Source: an uncultured Lachnospiraceae bacterium (GTDB lineage: Bacteria > Bacillota > Clostridia > Lachnospirales > Lachnospiraceae). Taken from it: a stretch of 64,000 nt of DNA. The number at the start of each line of letters is the position of its first letter. The first letter of the stretch is position 1. Under the pieces are notes generated by a model that searched no databases, was not told where the DNA came from, and saw only the letters and a program-made list of their open reading frames with translations. Shown one piece after another: positions 34,232 through 43,264 of the stretch. Position numbers and translations under genes: made by a program. The stretch lies in assembly GCA_910585905.1 (NCBI GenBank), contig CAJUID010000003.1:113861-177860 (forward strand), written 5' to 3'.

Positions 34232-35305
34232 ATGGTATATATTCGTGCTGATGCAAATGAGATTATTGGAACCGGACATGTGATGCGCTGTCTGTCAATT
34301 GCGAAAGAACTCCGCGAGAAATCGGAAGATGTTATTTTTTTTGTTGCGGATGAATACGGAGAGAAGATTGTAACAGAATCTGGATTTCAAGTGGTATGTC
34401 TTCATAGCCAGTGGGATAATATGGAATCTGAGTTGGAGACTATATTGCAGTTTGTTAATGGGACACATGTAAAAGCATTCCTGATTGATTCCTATTATGT
34501 TACCAAGAATTATCTGGACAAACTTCATCAGTATGTCAGGTTAGTTTATATAGATGATGTTGATGCGTTTCTCTATCCCGTTGATATCGTAATTAATTAC
34601 AATATTTATGCGAAAAAGATAAATTATGATGACCGCTATCGGCTGGAAGGTTTGAATACTGAATTTTTGTTGGGGTGCGATTATGTGCCGCTACGTACAG
34701 AATTTCTCAATGTGTGCAGAAAGGGACATAATGATTTAAATGGTCAAATAAAAAAAGAAAGTGATAGCAAGTGGGGGGCCAAACAGAAAAAGATTTTGAT
34801 AACTTCTGGGGGGACTGATAATTATAATATTGCTGGAAAGTTGTTGGAAAGATTAAAGGAGAAGAACTGGTTTCAGAATGCAGAATTCCATGTAATACTA
34901 GGGAGGTTTTACCAGAATGAGGAGGAACTTCGGAAACAGTTTTTTTGTGATAAAAATGTTTTTCTCTATAGAAACGTGCCCAATATATCTGAGTACATGG
35001 CAATGTGTGATTTAGCGGTTACTGCGTGTGGGTCAACACTTTATGAACTTTGTGCTTGTGGTTTGCCAGCTGTTACTTATATTTTGGCAGATAATCAGTA
35101 TGAGCTTGCTAAGGAGTTTGATGTCAGAGGGCTAATGGCATGGTGTGGTGACATTAGGGAAGATATATGGTCGTGTATCGAATGCATTGTAAAACGTGTG
35201 GAAATGATGTTTTTTGAAGAGGAAATACTTATGGCGAAAGGAATAGAATTACAGTTATTAGTGGATGGCCAGGGAGCAAGAAGAATCGCAGAAAAATTAA
35301 CATGA
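34232..35305 (+). CDS. pseG: UDP-2,4-diacetamido-2,4,6-trideoxy-altropyranose hydrolase
   Basis: This 357-residue MurG-like GT-B fold protein has the PseG N-terminus IRADANEIIGTGHVMRCLSIA, which contains the catalytic His in GTGHVMR. It also has YIDDVDAFLYPVDIVINYN, LLGCDYVPLR, LITSGGTDNYN and TACGSTLYELCACGLPAVTY. PseG removes UDP from the PseH product before PseI acts. The ATG at 34232 is set by GAGG 5 bp upstream; a GTG at 34226 is in frame. A possible insertion rich in Lys/Asp is seen near residues 168-180. Confidence 0.9.
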   Translation: MVYIRADANEIIGTGHVMRCLSIAKELREKSEDVIFFVADEYGEKIVTESGFQVVCLHSQWDNMESELETILQFVNGTHVKAFLIDSYYVTKNYLDKLHQYVRLVYIDDVDAFLYPVDIVINYNIYAKKINYDDRYRLEGLNTEFLLGCDYVPLRTEFLNVCRKGHNDLNGQIKKESDSKWGAKQKKILITSGGTDNYNIAGKLLERLKEKNWFQNAEFHVILGRFYQNEEELRKQFFCDKNVFLYRNVPNISEYMAMCDLAVTACGSTLYELCACGLPAVTYILADNQYELAKEFDVRGLMAWCGDIREDIWSCIECIVKRVEMMFFEEEILMAKGIELQLLVDGQGARRIAEKLT

Positions 35306-35387
35306 TTGGATTGATTATATATCTAAAAATAAGGGAATTATTTTCATTGCCATATTGCTATACAGAAAAAGAAATGGAGGGAAGTTT

Positions 35388-37244
35388 ATGCAATCAATTT
35401 ATCAATATTATAATCTGGAACAAATCCAAAACAAGAAAGTAGTTTGTTTTGGATGCCTGGAAGCTCAAGAATTTGCTTTGCGTTTGCTTGGACAAGATAT
35501 CTGTTTTGATTATTTTCTGTATTTGGGCGATGAAGATTACTGCCTGCCGCATTTCATGAATAAGCAAATTATAAATATAGAGCAATTAAAATTGCTTGAT
35601 CGTTATGTTGTTGTGGCATCTTATAGAGAATTGGAACATGCTTATCAGATCTTTAGCGGGACAGCCATAGAGCAGCATATCGTTGCAATTGAGAGAATAC
35701 ATCCACTGATCTCTAATGCTTCCAATTTAGTGATTTATGGGACAGGGACGCGTGCTGGCAGAGTTTTTGAAAGCCTTTATGGGTATGCAGATGTTAAAAT
35801 GTTCTGTGATTCGAATCAAGATAAGGCAGGTACTTCGTTTCAAGAGAAAAAGGTTATTCATGTTTCTGAATTATCAGATTACCCTAAGGATACATGTATT
35901 ATTATCGGCAGTACATATTATGATGAAATTAGGGATACATTGCGCCAGTATGGAGTGGATGAGAAGTATGTTTTTTATGCAGAATACGGTTTGACACTTT
36001 TTTCGAATGATGGATATAAGGTTTCTTACCCAATCAAATCTTTATTGGATTTGATTCAGGATTGCAAAAACAAACAGATAGCCATATATGGTGAGAGTGG
36101 CATCGTCAACAAAATGTCTAAAATATTTTCAAATCTTAATATAGAAGTACAGGTATCATTAGGACGTGATGGGTTTGAAGAGAATGGGACGATTTATTCT
36201 CTGGCATATTATGATTTGCAAAATGTAATCTGTATTATGACAGATTCTTATACTTCTGCTGCACATGACGCATTAGAACAAATGGGACTTCGGGAGACAC
36301 AGCTTGCCTGGATTGAAAATTATAACAGTTTTAGTGTTTCTTGCACAGATAGGGCATATAATTGTGTGCTTGATCCACATTTAGGGCATGCGCATATAAA
36401 AGATGGTGAGGAATATTCGGGATTTGTCAAATATGAAAATATTACTTTTGGAGATTCCGCTCCATTTATTATATTGGCATTGGGCGGTTCTACGACATCA
36501 GGTTATGGGGTAAGGCAGAAGCCATGGAGTGAATATTTGTCGGACATGCTTGCCCAAAAGTGTATTAACCACGTTATATATTGCGGGGGGACAGATAGCT
36601 ACACGGCAAGCCAGGAGTTGATAAAGCTTATCAGAGATGGTATTTGGCTGAAACCTGATTGCGTTATTTCTTATAGCGGGATTAATAATATGAGTATTTT
36701 TTCCAAAGTACCGTTCGTCCATTATTATCAAAAGGAATTGTATGACAGCCTCAATCATTCCATTGCATCATCCCATTGGGGAAAAATGAGGGGGGTCAAT
36801 TATGGAGTCCAACCCGATTGCGATAGTTTTGAGTTTTGGTTTTCACAGATTAAGATGATGCGTGCAGTTTGTGACAGCTTAGATATAGATTTTAAAGCAT
36901 TTTTACAGCCAACTTTATGTAGCAAGAAAAAACTATATAAAGGAGATGAAGATTTAGATGTTATGTTTTTGAATGGTTATGGGATTATAAAGGAAAATGG
37001 AAAGGAAACATGGATTCGTTTGAAGGCAGAAGGAGCGGACCCATATGGGAAAATTATTAAAAATGCATATTATTTTAGAGAGTCAGTAAAGAAAGTAAAA
37101 GAGGCTTGGTTTTATGATTTATCAGATTTGTTTGATGGTATAGGTGGAATTTATATTGACCCATGTCATGTGCGTGGGGAGGGAAATAATATGATTGCTG
37201 GGAAAATATATGAAGCTATACAAAATGACTTAAAACAGAGGTAG
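35388..37244 (+). CDS. Tandem Rossmann-like modules fused to an SGNH hydrolase-like domain
   Basis: This 618-residue protein begins with two or three copies of the recurrent module: near 10-95 (KVVCFGCLEAQEFALRL), 110-205 (LVIYGTGTRAGRVFESL, MFCDSNQDKAG, GSTYYDEIRDTLRQYGV) and 220-310 (QIAIYGESGIVNKMSK, degenerate). Residues 345-615 look like an SGNH/GDSL hydrolase: ILALGGSTTSGYGV (block I, Ser), VISYSGINNMSIF (block III, Asn), and YIDPCHVRGEGN (Asp-x-x-His) near the end. Such a domain could remove or move acetyl groups. No membrane segment is seen. GGAGGGAAG precedes the ATG at 35388. Confidence 0.65.
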   Translation: MQSIYQYYNLEQIQNKKVVCFGCLEAQEFALRLLGQDICFDYFLYLGDEDYCLPHFMNKQIINIEQLKLLDRYVVVASYRELEHAYQIFSGTAIEQHIVAIERIHPLISNASNLVIYGTGTRAGRVFESLYGYADVKMFCDSNQDKAGTSFQEKKVIHVSELSDYPKDTCIIIGSTYYDEIRDTLRQYGVDEKYVFYAEYGLTLFSNDGYKVSYPIKSLLDLIQDCKNKQIAIYGESGIVNKMSKIFSNLNIEVQVSLGRDGFEENGTIYSLAYYDLQNVICIMTDSYTSAAHDALEQMGLRETQLAWIENYNSFSVSCTDRAYNCVLDPHLGHAHIKDGEEYSGFVKYENITFGDSAPFIILALGGSTTSGYGVRQKPWSEYLSDMLAQKCINHVIYCGGTDSYTASQELIKLIRDGIWLKPDCVISYSGINNMSIFSKVPFVHYYQKELYDSLNHSIASSHWGKMRGVNYGVQPDCDSFEFWFSQIKMMRAVCDSLDIDFKAFLQPTLCSKKKLYKGDEDLDVMFLNGYGIIKENGKETWIRLKAEGADPYGKIIKNAYYFRESVKKVKEAWFYDLSDLFDGIGGIYIDPCHVRGEGNNMIAGKIYEAIQNDLKQR

Positions 37245-37270
37245 AGTGGTTAAAAGTTAGGAGGTTTAAG

Positions 37271-39118
37271 ATGTATATTTTAGGAGTATCCGGTTTATAC
37301 CATGATTCCGCAGCAGCATTAATCTGTGATGGGGAGATTATTGCGGCGGCACAGGAGGAGCGTTTTACAAGGGTTAAGCATGATGCCCGTATCCCAGTAA
37401 ATGCAATGCGGTACTGCTTAGAACAGGCCGGCATCACATCTGAGGATTTGGAAACAGTTGTCTATTATGACCAGCCTTTGCTGACTCTGGATCGTTTTTT
37501 GAAGAATGCGCTAGCTTTAGGGGAAGGAGCGGGAAACTTAGTGGAGCGTACTTATCCAAATCTTTTTTCCTGGAAACTCTGGATTCACAAGCAAATTGAG
37601 GCGGCAATTGGCAGCCTTGGGAAACAAGGTAAGCTGTTGGTTACAAAGCATCATATATCTCATGCAGCGTCAGCTTTCTATCCGTCGCCATATGAAAAGG
37701 CGGTTGTGCTGACGATTGACGGTGTTGGCGAGTGGACAACTACTGCAATTGGTGTCGGGGATAGGAACAACCTTACACTATATGAGGAAATTAAATATCC
37801 TCATTCGATTGGGCTGTTGTACAGTGCATTTACTTATTTTTGTGGATTTAAGGTGAATTCAGGCGATTATAAGTTTATGGGGCTGGCTCCGTATGGGAAG
37901 CCTGTCTACTATGATGTTATTAAAGAGAAGATGATTGATATCAAGAAAGATGGTTCCTACCGCCTGAATTTGGATTTTTTTGATTACTATAAGGGCGGCA
38001 CGATGATTAATGAAGGTAGATTTTCTGAGCTTTTTGGCGGAGGGAGGAGGCAGCCGGAATCTAGGATTACACAGCGTGAGATGGATATTGCGGCTTCTGT
38101 CCAAAAGATTACGGAGGAAATGATTTTACTGCTGGCGCGCCATGCAAAGGAAAAGTACGGAGAAGGGGTTGATAACCTCTGCATTGCAGGTGGTGTGGCA
38201 TTAAACTGTGTTGCCAATGGAAAACTGCAGAAGGCAGGTATTTTTAAGAATATTTGGATCCAGCCTGCAGCGGGAGATGCGGGTGGTGCCCTTGGGGCAG
38301 CTTTGTATGTATATTATGCATATTATAGGAAAGAACGGATTCCAGAGGCACAGGACAGCCAGAAAGGAAGCCTGTTAGGACCTACTTTTAGTACAGGGGA
38401 GATTCGGCGTTATCTAGAAGAGCACCAGTGTCCATATCATCAATACGAAGATAGGAAAGAGAAGGCGGTTCTTTTGGCAAAGTTACTTTCTGAAGAAAAG
38501 ATTATTGGTGTGGCACAGGGGCGTATGGAATTTGGGCCAAGAGCGCTTGGGAATCGCAGTATCCTTGCAGACTGCCGTTCTCCTTATATGCAGTCTAGAA
38601 TTAATTTAAAGATTAAATATAGGGAATCATTCCGCCCATTTGCGCCGCTTGTACTTGCAGAAAAGGAAGCAGAGTATTTTGACCTGCCATGTGATAGCCC
38701 TTATATGTTGAAAGTTGGGGATGTACAGCCTAATAGAAGAAAGCCTTTTGACTTGGATGGGCTTTTGTCCGACAGGGATGGGGATATGCTTCAGGTTGTG
38801 TCAGAGCCGCGTTCAGATATCCCTGCTGTGACACATGTAGATTACAGCGCAAGAATCCAGACAGTGGATCAAGAGAGGAATCCAGAGTTACATGGGATTC
38901 TGTCAGAATACGAGAAGCTGACGGGGTGCGCGGTTCTTGTAAATACATCATTTAATGTGCGCGGTGAGCCAATTGTGTGTACACCGAAAGATTCATATGA
39001 GTGTTTTATGAGGACGGATATGGATGTGCTGGTACTGGAGGATTTGGTGCTCTATAAGGAGGAGCAGCCAGAATTTGTGGAGACAGAGGACTGGAGGGAA
39101 AAATATGCGCTGGACTAA
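37271..39118 (+). CDS. NodU/CmcH-family carbamoyltransferase
   Basis: This 615-residue protein has the two-domain carbamoyltransferase layout. The N-terminal Kae1-like domain has ILGVSGLYHDSAAALI, AQEERFTRVKHD, KHHISHAASAFYPSP and VLTIDGVGEWTTT. The C-terminal domain (from about 390) has GVAQGRMEFGPRALGNRSILAD and LVNTSFNVRGEPIV. It transfers carbamoyl from carbamoyl phosphate, through a carbamoyl-adenylate, to a sugar hydroxyl or similar group. Here it most likely decorates the surface glycan. It overlaps the next small gene by 14 bp. Confidence 0.9.
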   Translation: MYILGVSGLYHDSAAALICDGEIIAAAQEERFTRVKHDARIPVNAMRYCLEQAGITSEDLETVVYYDQPLLTLDRFLKNALALGEGAGNLVERTYPNLFSWKLWIHKQIEAAIGSLGKQGKLLVTKHHISHAASAFYPSPYEKAVVLTIDGVGEWTTTAIGVGDRNNLTLYEEIKYPHSIGLLYSAFTYFCGFKVNSGDYKFMGLAPYGKPVYYDVIKEKMIDIKKDGSYRLNLDFFDYYKGGTMINEGRFSELFGGGRRQPESRITQREMDIAASVQKITEEMILLLARHAKEKYGEGVDNLCIAGGVALNCVANGKLQKAGIFKNIWIQPAAGDAGGALGAALYVYYAYYRKERIPEAQDSQKGSLLGPTFSTGEIRRYLEEHQCPYHQYEDRKEKAVLLAKLLSEEKIIGVAQGRMEFGPRALGNRSILADCRSPYMQSRINLKIKYRESFRPFAPLVLAEKEAEYFDLPCDSPYMLKVGDVQPNRRKPFDLDGLLSDRDGDMLQVVSEPRSDIPAVTHVDYSARIQTVDQERNPELHGILSEYEKLTGCAVLVNTSFNVRGEPIVCTPKDSYECFMRTDMDVLVLEDLVLYKEEQPEFVETEDWREKYALD

Positions 39119-39464
39119 TATGGAAGAGAAGGAAATGATAAAAGCATGGGCAGGGGAGGAATGCTCTGAGGATTGGATTAAAGAGTATCTTCCGGTGCCG
39201 GAGCATGGAAAAAGCTACTGGTGTATGCATGAGGAAGAAAGAGACATTGTGGAATATGGATTTGAGACAGTTCCAGAATTGAAAGGAATCCTTGAAGGGG
39301 AACTTAAAGAAGAATTTTATAGAGATTTGATTTTGCCGCTCGCTATTGCAGCTTTTAAGGAGAAGACAATCATACAGTTGGATACAGAGAATCTAAAATA
39401 TGGACAAGATGTACAGAAAGATCAGGATGGATTTTCGATTCCAGAGTTTGTATATGTTTTTTAA
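39105..39464 (+). CDS. Small conserved-looking protein coupled to the carbamoyltransferase
   Basis: This 119-residue acidic soluble protein belongs to no recognised family. It has many Trp and Glu in its first half (WTNMEEKEMIKAWAGEE, EDWIKEYLPVPEHGKSYW) and a helix-rich end. GGAGGG precedes ATG 39105, which lies inside the end of the carbamoyltransferase gene, so translation is probably coupled. That suggests a partner or regulator of the carbamoyltransferase. ATG 39120 is an alternative start. Confidence 0.6.
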   Translation: MRWTNMEEKEMIKAWAGEECSEDWIKEYLPVPEHGKSYWCMHEEERDIVEYGFETVPELKGILEGELKEEFYRDLILPLAIAAFKEKTIIQLDTENLKYGQDVQKDQDGFSIPEFVYVF

Positions 39465-39597
39465 TAAAATAAGGTATTAAATAATGTCCATGTTATTTTG
39501 AATAATATGATTTTGCTATTGCAAGAAAAGGGTGTTTATTTGACAGAGATGATAAAGAAATATCAATTTATTAAAGTTAGAAAATGGGAGGTGCTTT

Positions 39598-40335
39598 ATG
39601 TCCAAAAACATTACCAAGAAACGTATATCTGACTTTACTATCTCCCTGCAAATTCAGCATAGAAGTGTCAACACAATTACCTCTTACACAACAAACATCC
39701 AAAAATTAGAGTTTTTCTTGAATGGAGAAGAGCTTTCAAAGGAACGGATGCTTGCTTATAAGTGCTGGCTTTCCAAACAAGGATTTAAGCAGCGCACAAT
39801 TAATGCATATCTTGCGGCCGCAAACCAGTTTTGTGATGTGATGGGCTGGAAGGAGATGAAAGTGGTATTGGATCCTGTTGAGCAGGATGTGGAGGAAGAA
39901 ACAAAAAAGCAGATATCTTCCTCCAATTACAAAAAGTTAGTCTATACGGCACTTCAGAATGATAAAGAGAGGCTTGCTATGATGATACAGGTACTTTGTC
40001 ATATGGATTTAAGATTTTGTGAGCTGGAAAAGCTGACTGTAGAATCTCTGGAGGAAGGGGCAGTCTGGACAGTTCGGAAGCATAGAGATAAAAGAATAGA
40101 AATACCTGCGTCGATTTTAGATGATTTACATACTTATGTGGCGCATGAGCAGATTTTGTCCGGTATTATTTTTCGGACAAGCAAAGGTTCTCCGGTTGAC
40201 CGTTCAAATTTTCGGAAAGATATCAAAAAGTTATGTGTTTTAGCTGGGGTGGAGGAAGAACTTGGGTCGATTCAGCATGTAAAAAATGTAGTGTTAGACG
40301 AATATCCATATTATAAGCTGAAAAAGTGGGAGTAA
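39598..40335 (+). CDS. Truncated tyrosine recombinase, probably inactive
   Basis: This 245-residue paralogue of the recombinase at 11.4 kb aligns along its length (INAYLAAANQF, ERLAMMIQVLCHMDLRFCELEKLT, KGSPVDRSNFRKDIKKL). The first catalytic Arg (DLRFCEL) and a basic strand (KHRDKRIEI) remain. The His-x-x-Arg box reads QHVKN, without the Arg, and the protein stops before the GH and Tyr motifs. DNA after the stop, to about 40,390, still resembles the lost end but carries the stop and a frame change. GGGAGG precedes the ATG. It is a decaying pseudogene or a DNA-binding remnant. Confidence 0.75.
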   Translation: MSKNITKKRISDFTISLQIQHRSVNTITSYTTNIQKLEFFLNGEELSKERMLAYKCWLSKQGFKQRTINAYLAAANQFCDVMGWKEMKVVLDPVEQDVEEETKKQISSSNYKKLVYTALQNDKERLAMMIQVLCHMDLRFCELEKLTVESLEEGAVWTVRKHRDKRIEIPASILDDLHTYVAHEQILSGIIFRTSKGSPVDRSNFRKDIKKLCVLAGVEEELGSIQHVKNVVLDEYPYYKLKKWE

Positions 40336-40477
40336 AAGCGATTAGCGATGGCCATGGTGGTTGAAGACAACACCGCAGATGGATTATTAGACAAGTCAAT
40401 GTGGTAGTGAATTTATTCTTTGTTGTAATGGTATTGGGAGAAACTATAAAAATAATATAAAGAGGTTGGGCGGAAGA

Positions 40478-41626
40478 ATGAAAATAATTTTGTTTGGCTG
40501 TGGGACAGTGGGCCATCTGGCATTTCGTGTATTTGGGGCGGAAAATATAGACTGTTTTTGTGATAACAATATGAATGTAGTTGGAACAACAGTTTGTGGG
40601 AAAGCTGTTATTTCCTTTCAGGAGTTGGTATTGGAGAGAGCAGGAGCAGTCGTGGTAATATGTGCACAAAAAAGAAAGGAATATGCAATTGCCGAACAAT
40701 TGGAAGAGGGCGGGATAAAGGACTATATTCCTTATTCTGCGATAGAGGAGCTTAATAATCTAGATACTTCGGAAATAGTCTATATAAGCGACCCTCTGAA
40801 AAGAAGCAATCTGCGTTCGGTGATGTGGAGAAAATGGGCAAAGGTATTTAAGAAGCAAGTTGATTATTTCATGAAGAATTCGGATATCCGGTATATGAGG
40901 CAGGCCGTTGGCAGCCTTCGCACAAGGCAGATAGAAATCGTGGGGATAACAGCGGCGTTTTTGAAGAAGATAAAAGACCTGGAAATAAGACCGTTTTTGT
41001 ATGCGGGAAATCTTTTGGGTTATGTGAGACATGGTGGGTTTATTCCGTGGGATGACGATATGGACCTTGCTTTAATGCGGGAGGACTATGAGAAATTAAA
41101 AGACTACTGCCGTGAAAACTTAGAGTTTATTGAGGAAAAAAGAGAGTCAGAAGGTTATGGAATACAGCCAGATGTTTATTATTATAAGGAAATGTTTGAT
41201 CATATTTCTGTTTTTAAACGGATGCAGGATGGAGAATTAGGTTGGATCGACTTTTTCTCGATGGATTATTATGATGAGCATTATGAATTTAAAGAGCTGG
41301 CGTCTTATGCAGATCATATTAAACGGAAATGTATGTCACTGCAAACAAACAGCGAAAAGGTGGAAGCAATCAAGGATGCAATGAGAGGTAATCAATATGT
41401 TGTGAAGGATAGCAATCATGTCTATTTTGGGCTCGATAATATGTGTGCTTATTGGTTAAACAGTAAAAAGTCATGGATTTGCAAGGATACAATCTATCCA
41501 TTAAAGCTTGTAAATTTTGAGGGAGCACAATTTTGGGCGCCAAATAAACCAGAAGGATTTTTGGAATATTTGTATGAAAATATATGGGATTTTCCAGAAG
41601 ATGTGGGAATACCAAAGCATTTGTAG
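40478..41626 (+). CDS. LicD-family phosphotransferase with N-terminal Rossmann-like module (copy 1)
   Basis: In this 382-residue protein, residues 1-100 form the recurrent module (ILFGCGTVGHLAFRVF, CFCDNNMNVVG, VICAQKRKEYAIAEQL). Residues 150-375 are a LicD domain: PFLYAGNLLGYVRHGGFIPW followed by DDDMDLALMREDYEKL, with the D-D-D-x-D metal site. LicD enzymes put phosphocholine or other phospho groups on surface glycans and teichoic acids. The fusion gene that follows supplies the choline-activation activities. It is paralogous to the protein at 44,090. The ribosome binding site is weak. Confidence 0.85.
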   Translation: MKIILFGCGTVGHLAFRVFGAENIDCFCDNNMNVVGTTVCGKAVISFQELVLERAGAVVVICAQKRKEYAIAEQLEEGGIKDYIPYSAIEELNNLDTSEIVYISDPLKRSNLRSVMWRKWAKVFKKQVDYFMKNSDIRYMRQAVGSLRTRQIEIVGITAAFLKKIKDLEIRPFLYAGNLLGYVRHGGFIPWDDDMDLALMREDYEKLKDYCRENLEFIEEKRESEGYGIQPDVYYYKEMFDHISVFKRMQDGELGWIDFFSMDYYDEHYEFKELASYADHIKRKCMSLQTNSEKVEAIKDAMRGNQYVVKDSNHVYFGLDNMCAYWLNSKKSWICKDTIYPLKLVNFEGAQFWAPNKPEGFLEYLYENIWDFPEDVGIPKHL

Positions 41627-41660
41627 AAACCAGAAGACAAGCAAGATAAGGAGTGTAGCA

Positions 41661-43253
41661 GTGAAGAGAAATGCAGTTATTTTAGCAGCTGGTAAATCAA
41701 ATCGGTTTGCCCCTTTTACATATGAAAAGCCGAAAGGACTTTTTAGCGTCCGTGGAGAGATTTTATTAGAGCGGCAGATTGAGCAGCTAAAGGAAGTAGG
41801 GGTAGAAGATATCTATGTGGTTGTTGGATATATGAAAGAAAAGTTTTTCTATTTGGAACAGAAGTATGGCGTGAAACTAATCGTAAATAATCAGTTTGGT
41901 AAAAAGGGGAATTTATATTCCTTATATGAAGTGAAAGATTACCTTTCTAATACTTACATATGTTGTGCAGACCATTATTTTACGGAAAATCCCTTTCAAG
42001 AGGAGAATCCAGATAATATATCTTACAGGGCATGTACATATTGTGAGGGAAAATTCCGGGAGTTTTCTGTTCGGTGCTCTGATTCAAATGTTATTACGGA
42101 AGTTAAGGCTGGTGGCAGTGACTCTTTGGCAATGGTAGGGCATGCTTATTTCAATGAGCGGTTCTCAAAATTTTTTAGGATGTTAATGGAGAATGAGATA
42201 AATGATTTTGGCGTTGACTCTATGTTTTGGGAAGAGTTTTATGCGAAGCATTTAAAAGAGCTGACACTTTATATGAAAAAGTTTAAAAAGGACCAAATTT
42301 TAGAGTTTGAAAGTATCAATGACCTACGGTCTTTTGATTCTGAATTTCTTATGAATATAGACTCGGAAATTATTGCAAATATATGTTCTATCCTAAAGTG
42401 CAGCCCGAATGATGTGGTAAATATCAATATTATTAATGCTGGCCTTACGAATGTCTCTTTTTCTTTTGATGTTGGCAAGAAATCGTATGTGTACCGCCAT
42501 CCAGGGGGAAGTTCTGGTAATTTGATAGACCGCCAGTCGGAGGTCTTTGCCCAGACGGCAGCAAAAGAGTATGGCATTGACCAGTCTTTTATCCATATGG
42601 AGCTTTCTGGTTGGAAAATATCTTATTTTGTGGAAAATGCAAAAAATTGCAATTTTGAGGAAAATGAAGAACAACTTATGGTTGCAATGGAGTACCTGCA
42701 TAAGCTGCATGCTGCTTCTGTTAATGATACAGTAAAGATTTTTGATAATCTTGCAGAAGGAAAAAAATTAATGCGCATAGCCTCCGCCACGAAAGGGCAC
42801 TTGGAGAAAGAGTTTACAAATATTATCGAAAAAACAGAACGGTTGTATGAGTATATCCAGAAGGATGCGGAGCGCCTTGGGTATTGCAGGGTGCTTTGCC
42901 ATAACGATACATACGAACCGAACTATCTTTATGATAATAATGGTTTGATTTATCTGATTGACTGGGAGTATGCAGGGCTTAATTATGAAGCAAATGACAT
43001 TGGCTGTATTCTATGCCGATATGACTGGTCAGACGAACAAATTGAACGTTATTTGGAATATTATGTGGGGCATAAATTAAATGAGGATGAAGATAGGTTC
43101 TATCATGCGTTTATTCCTATATCTGCTTTTTATTGGTTCTGTTGGGGATTGTATAAAGGAAGTGTGGGGGATGATGACAGTTTCTTTTTCTTACCATCCT
43201 ATAGAAACTTGGTAAGATTTCTGGATACAGCTTTGGCGAGTTACGAGAAATAG
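41661..43253 (+). CDS. LicC-LicA fusion: cytidylyltransferase plus choline kinase-like domain
   Basis: This 530-residue bifunctional protein has a LicC-type nucleotidyltransferase in residues 1-225: AVILAAGKSNRFAPFTYEKP (nucleotide loop), DIYVVVGYMKEKF and YICCADHYFTENPF. Residues 260-530 are an aminoglycoside/choline kinase-like domain: ITNAGLTN-like loop (IINAGLTNVSFSF), LCHNDTYEPNYLYDN with the catalytic Asp, and YLIDWEYAGLNYEANDIG (metal Asp). Together they could phosphorylate choline and form CDP-choline for LicD. Choline is the likely, not proven, substrate. The start is GTG 41661, seven bases after AAGGAG. No LicB transporter is seen. Confidence 0.85.
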   Translation: MKRNAVILAAGKSNRFAPFTYEKPKGLFSVRGEILLERQIEQLKEVGVEDIYVVVGYMKEKFFYLEQKYGVKLIVNNQFGKKGNLYSLYEVKDYLSNTYICCADHYFTENPFQEENPDNISYRACTYCEGKFREFSVRCSDSNVITEVKAGGSDSLAMVGHAYFNERFSKFFRMLMENEINDFGVDSMFWEEFYAKHLKELTLYMKKFKKDQILEFESINDLRSFDSEFLMNIDSEIIANICSILKCSPNDVVNINIINAGLTNVSFSFDVGKKSYVYRHPGGSSGNLIDRQSEVFAQTAAKEYGIDQSFIHMELSGWKISYFVENAKNCNFEENEEQLMVAMEYLHKLHAASVNDTVKIFDNLAEGKKLMRIASATKGHLEKEFTNIIEKTERLYEYIQKDAERLGYCRVLCHNDTYEPNYLYDNNGLIYLIDWEYAGLNYEANDIGCILCRYDWSDEQIERYLEYYVGHKLNEDEDRFYHAFIPISAFYWFCWGLYKGSVGDDDSFFFLPSYRNLVRFLDTALASYEK

Positions 43254-43264
43254 GAGAAAAGAAA

